From Paenibacillus timonensis (GTDB taxonomy: Bacteria; Bacillota; Bacilli; Paenibacillales; Paenibacillaceae), in the NCBI RefSeq assembly GCF_022427145.1, contig NZ_JAKSXN010000012.1:1-64000 (forward strand): a stretch of DNA of 64,000 nt. The letters are read 5' to 3'. Shown piece after piece: positions 61,766-64,000 of the stretch. Made by a program: the position numbers and the translations under genes. Under the pieces are notes generated by a model that had not been told where the DNA came from, did no database searches, and was given only the letters and a program-made list of their open reading frames with translations. Positions within the stretch are counted from its first letter, which is position 1; each line of letters begins with the position of its first letter.

Positions 61766-62200
61766 TTAACGGCAGAACCGGTCGAACGCGCTGGTCAGAT
61801 CGGCGGCGATTTCCTCGGCCGAACGGTCCTCGATTTGGTGACGTTCGATGAAATGGACGAGCTCTCCGTCCTTCATCAACGCGATCGAAGGCGAAGAAGG
61901 CGGATACGGCGCGAAATATTCGCGTGCCTTCGCCGTCGCTTCCTTGTCTTGCCCGGCAAATACGGTGAACAAGTGATCCGGCGTCAGGTCATGCTGCAAC
62001 GCCTTCGCCACGCCCGGACGGCACTGTCCTGCCGCGCAGCCGCAAACGGAATTGACGACGACCAGCGCTGTTCCCTTCGCGCTCGGCAGCTTCTCTTCGA
62101 CTTCCTCCGGCGAGCGGAGCTCTTGAATGCCCAGCACGGTCAATTCGTCTCTCATCGGTTGCACCATGTCTCTCATATATTGGTCAAATGACATCGACAT
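61766..62200 (-). CDS. BrxA/BrxB family bacilliredoxin
   Basis: A 144-residue thioredoxin-fold protein removing bacillithiol from mixed disulfides on proteins. The active site VNSVCGCAAGQCRPG contains the CGC motif typical of this family (YphP/YqiW). Family motifs: SFDQYMRDMVQPMRDELT at the N-terminus and SIALMKDGELVHFIERHQIE. AAGGAG precedes the ATG. Supports a bacillithiol-producing Bacillota host. Single-gene unit. Confidence 0.95.
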   Translation of the reverse strand: MSMSFDQYMRDMVQPMRDELTVLGIQELRSPEEVEEKLPSAKGTALVVVNSVCGCAAGQCRPGVAKALQHDLTPDHLFTVFAGQDKEATAKAREYFAPYPPSSPSIALMKDGELVHFIERHQIEDRSAEEIAADLTSAFDRFCR

Positions 62201-62340
62201 TACCTATCACTCCTTATGCATAATAAAATGGCCCATTCCCAAGCGCCGCACCCGCGTCGCCCTTAGCCAGATTAATTTTATTATACATTCATAAGGAAGG
62301 AAAGCAACTCTTCCCCCATCGCCGTCCAACTCATCCGAAC

Positions 62341-63993
62341 TTACGAGAGCGGAAAGAAAACGGTAAACGTCGTGCCTTGCCCCTCCGCCGAATCGACGCT
62401 GATTTTGCCGCCGTGGCGTTCGACGATGCTGAGGCATAATGCCAGCCCAAGCCCCGTTCCTTTCGCCTTCGTGGTGAAGAAAGGCTCGAACAGCTTATCC
62501 CGTTGCCCGGGAGGAATCCCGGGACCCGTGTCACTGACGAGCAGCAACCCGCCTTGATCCGCCACCCGGGTCTCAAGCGTAAGTTGCCCCTTCTCTTCCA
62601 TCGCTTCCATCGCATTGCGCGACAGGTTCAGGATCAGCTGTTTGATCTCCTTGGCATTCAACAGCAGCGTGGGCAGCCGATCATCCAATTTAACCTCGAT
62701 CGTTTGGCCGCGAAGATTCGCGTCCGCCCAGAGCAAAGGCGTCAACTCCTTGATGATGTCGTGGAGGTGGCATTTCTCGCTTTCCACCGGACGATTCTGC
62801 GCAAGCGATAGAAAATCGTTGATGATGCCGTTAGCCCGGTCCAGCTCCTCCATCACGATTCGATAATAATGGTCCAGCGTCGGCGGGCTTTTCTCCCGCA
62901 TCAGCTGCAGGAACCCCCGGACCACTGCCATCGGATTGCGGATCTCGTGCGTAATGCCGGCGGCCATTTGGCCGACCAGGCTAAGCCGCTCCACATGGTT
63001 CAGCTCCATTCGAAGCGTTTCCAATTCGGTGATGTCCTGGACGATCGCGACCGCGCCGATCACTTCTTGGGAATGGCTTTTTTGAATCGGCGATGTACTG
63101 GTAAAATAAATATGATCGTTGGCTTTGATCAGGTCGGTCATTTTCGTCTGGCCTTCAAGCGACTGCTCGACCCGGGAAGCGATCGACTCGATCGGGACGC
63201 CGCTGAGCACGTCGTCCAGCCTGCGGAGGAGCAAATCCTCGCGGCGCAGCTCTTCCGGCTCCTCGCGGTACGACCGGAACAATTGGAGAAACGTGTCGTT
63301 TATCGATATAATATAGCTTTGTTGATCCAATAAAACGATGCCTAGCGGAGCGGCATCCATCATCTGTTGAAGCTTCTCCGCTTCCCGGAAGTATTCGCGG
63401 GACAGCTGCATCACTTGGCCCCGCAGCTTTTCCTTCTCCAGCGTGCTTTCGATCATGTAGACGAACAGGCTGCCCACCAGCATCGTCACGAGCACGTTGA
63501 CGAGCCATACCGATAACGCGCTCAGGTCGGAATTAAACGACATGCTGCCGGCAAAAAAAGGCGATAAGCCGATCATCGTCTCCCCGCCCATAAAGAATAG
63601 GGAGAGGATGGCTACTTTGCCTTGGCGGCCGGTTCTTTGAAAGTAGCGGGAAGTAAGCAGGACACAAGGAAATAGAAGCACTCCCGTCTCCAGGATATAC
63701 CCGACAAGGGTGTAATTTACTGCAAACAAAGGATGGAGTATGAGCTGCATCAGAGCCAAGGCGACCCCGTCACGTAACCTGCCATACAGCATCAGGGCAA
63801 ACAGGGGCAAAATTCCAAAGTTAAGCGGAATCACGTCCCACAACCGCGAGGCAAAGATGTCGCAAAGCAGCGTGCTGCACAAGCAGGTATACGTTAGTCC
63901 GATCGCAAACGGCTGCCCCTTGGCGCTACGGTTGTTGTGCTGCCCATAACAATGACTTTTTTCAAACGTCAACGGAAACAAAAAGGCAGGCAA
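62341..63993 (-). CDS. PAS-containing sensor histidine kinase (KinB-like), start at window edge
   Basis: About 550 residues visible, possibly incomplete at the 5' end. The N-terminal ~190 residues form five to six membrane helices of the 5TMR-LYT style. A PAS domain follows (APLGIVLLDQQSYIISINDTF, ~205-325). The DHp helix has phospho-acceptor His in GITHEIRNPMAVVRGFLQL near residue 350. The ATPase domain has the N-box LNLSRNAMEAMEE, G1 VSDTGPGIPPG and G2 GTGLGLALCLSIVERHG. No response regulator is adjacent, as for the orphan sporulation kinases KinA-E, so feeding a Spo0F/Spo0A phosphorelay is plausible inference. The visible start (TTG 63993) is uncertain. Confidence 0.88.
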   Translation of the reverse strand: MPAFLFPLTFEKSHCYGQHNNRSAKGQPFAIGLTYTCLCSTLLCDIFASRLWDVIPLNFGILPLFALMLYGRLRDGVALALMQLILHPLFAVNYTLVGYILETGVLLFPCVLLTSRYFQRTGRQGKVAILSLFFMGGETMIGLSPFFAGSMSFNSDLSALSVWLVNVLVTMLVGSLFVYMIESTLEKEKLRGQVMQLSREYFREAEKLQQMMDAAPLGIVLLDQQSYIISINDTFLQLFRSYREEPEELRREDLLLRRLDDVLSGVPIESIASRVEQSLEGQTKMTDLIKANDHIYFTSTSPIQKSHSQEVIGAVAIVQDITELETLRMELNHVERLSLVGQMAAGITHEIRNPMAVVRGFLQLMREKSPPTLDHYYRIVMEELDRANGIINDFLSLAQNRPVESEKCHLHDIIKELTPLLWADANLRGQTIEVKLDDRLPTLLLNAKEIKQLILNLSRNAMEAMEEKGQLTLETRVADQGGLLLVSDTGPGIPPGQRDKLFEPFFTTKAKGTGLGLALCLSIVERHGGKISVDSAEGQGTTFTVFFPLS

Positions 63994-64000
63994 ACTGGCG

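Overview
The window reads as a chromosomal segment of a GC-rich, Gram-positive, endospore-former-type Bacillota, most likely Paenibacillus or a close relative (inference). The basis is strong AGGAGG-type ribosome sites, GTG/TTG starts, intrinsic terminators, YneF, bacilliredoxin, a YknWXYZ operon, YesM/YesN-type two-component systems, tandem GH65 phosphorylases and secreted proteins carrying 'stalk' (copper amine oxidase N-like) domains. No transposase, integrase, phage gene, tRNA or CRISPR array was seen. The only mobile-looking DNA is intergenic repeats.

Layout. 1-360: two tandem promoters and the leader of an rRNA operon reading leftward out of the window; the 16S gene starts at about the left edge. 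364-3876: a guanine-riboswitch-controlled purine permease and guaA. 3954-8543: MoxR/DUF58/transglutaminase operon. 8661-14549: polysaccharide deacetylase, Bcp peroxiredoxin, LCP cell-wall ligase, hemL and a BASS-family transporter. 15215-27908: an alpha-glucoside uptake and phosphorolysis locus (binding protein, two permeases, response regulator, sensor kinase, beta-phosphoglucomutase, two GH65 enzymes), all on the minus strand. 28327-36234: GDSL hydrolase, inositol-phosphatase family protein, fabI, uvsE, ddl, an amidase and several copies of a ~175-bp repeat. 36469-47008: aconitase, acetyltransferase, a GntR/DUF1648 module, two alpha/beta hydrolases, IclR and a superoxide dismutase with a helical N-terminal extension. 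47035-51964: folE, yneF, HD-GYP, queG, rnhA, lepB and an acetyltransferase. 52321-56761: a second superoxide dismutase, mutY, acpS and an AraC/GyrI-like regulator. 56855-60471: yknWXYZ-type efflux operon. 60820-63993: nadE, bacilliredoxin and a KinB-like sensor kinase running to the right edge.

How genes work together. In the sugar locus, a YesM/YesN-type pair would sense an extracellular saccharide; the binding protein and two permeases import it, with the ATPase encoded elsewhere. The GH65 enzymes would split it with phosphate to beta-glucose 1-phosphate, and PgmB would convert that to glucose 6-phosphate. The purine pair links guanine import, riboswitch-controlled, with GMP synthesis.

The strongest unexplained signals are two intergenic repeat systems. 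One is a ~175-bp element present five times, three of them in tandem. It has inverted ends, and its internal hairpins change compensatorily between copies. The other is a 24-25-nt motif (TARCG...CCTTATT) in direct and inverted pairs at two distant intergenic sites. Family names come from motif recognition by eye; no database search was run.
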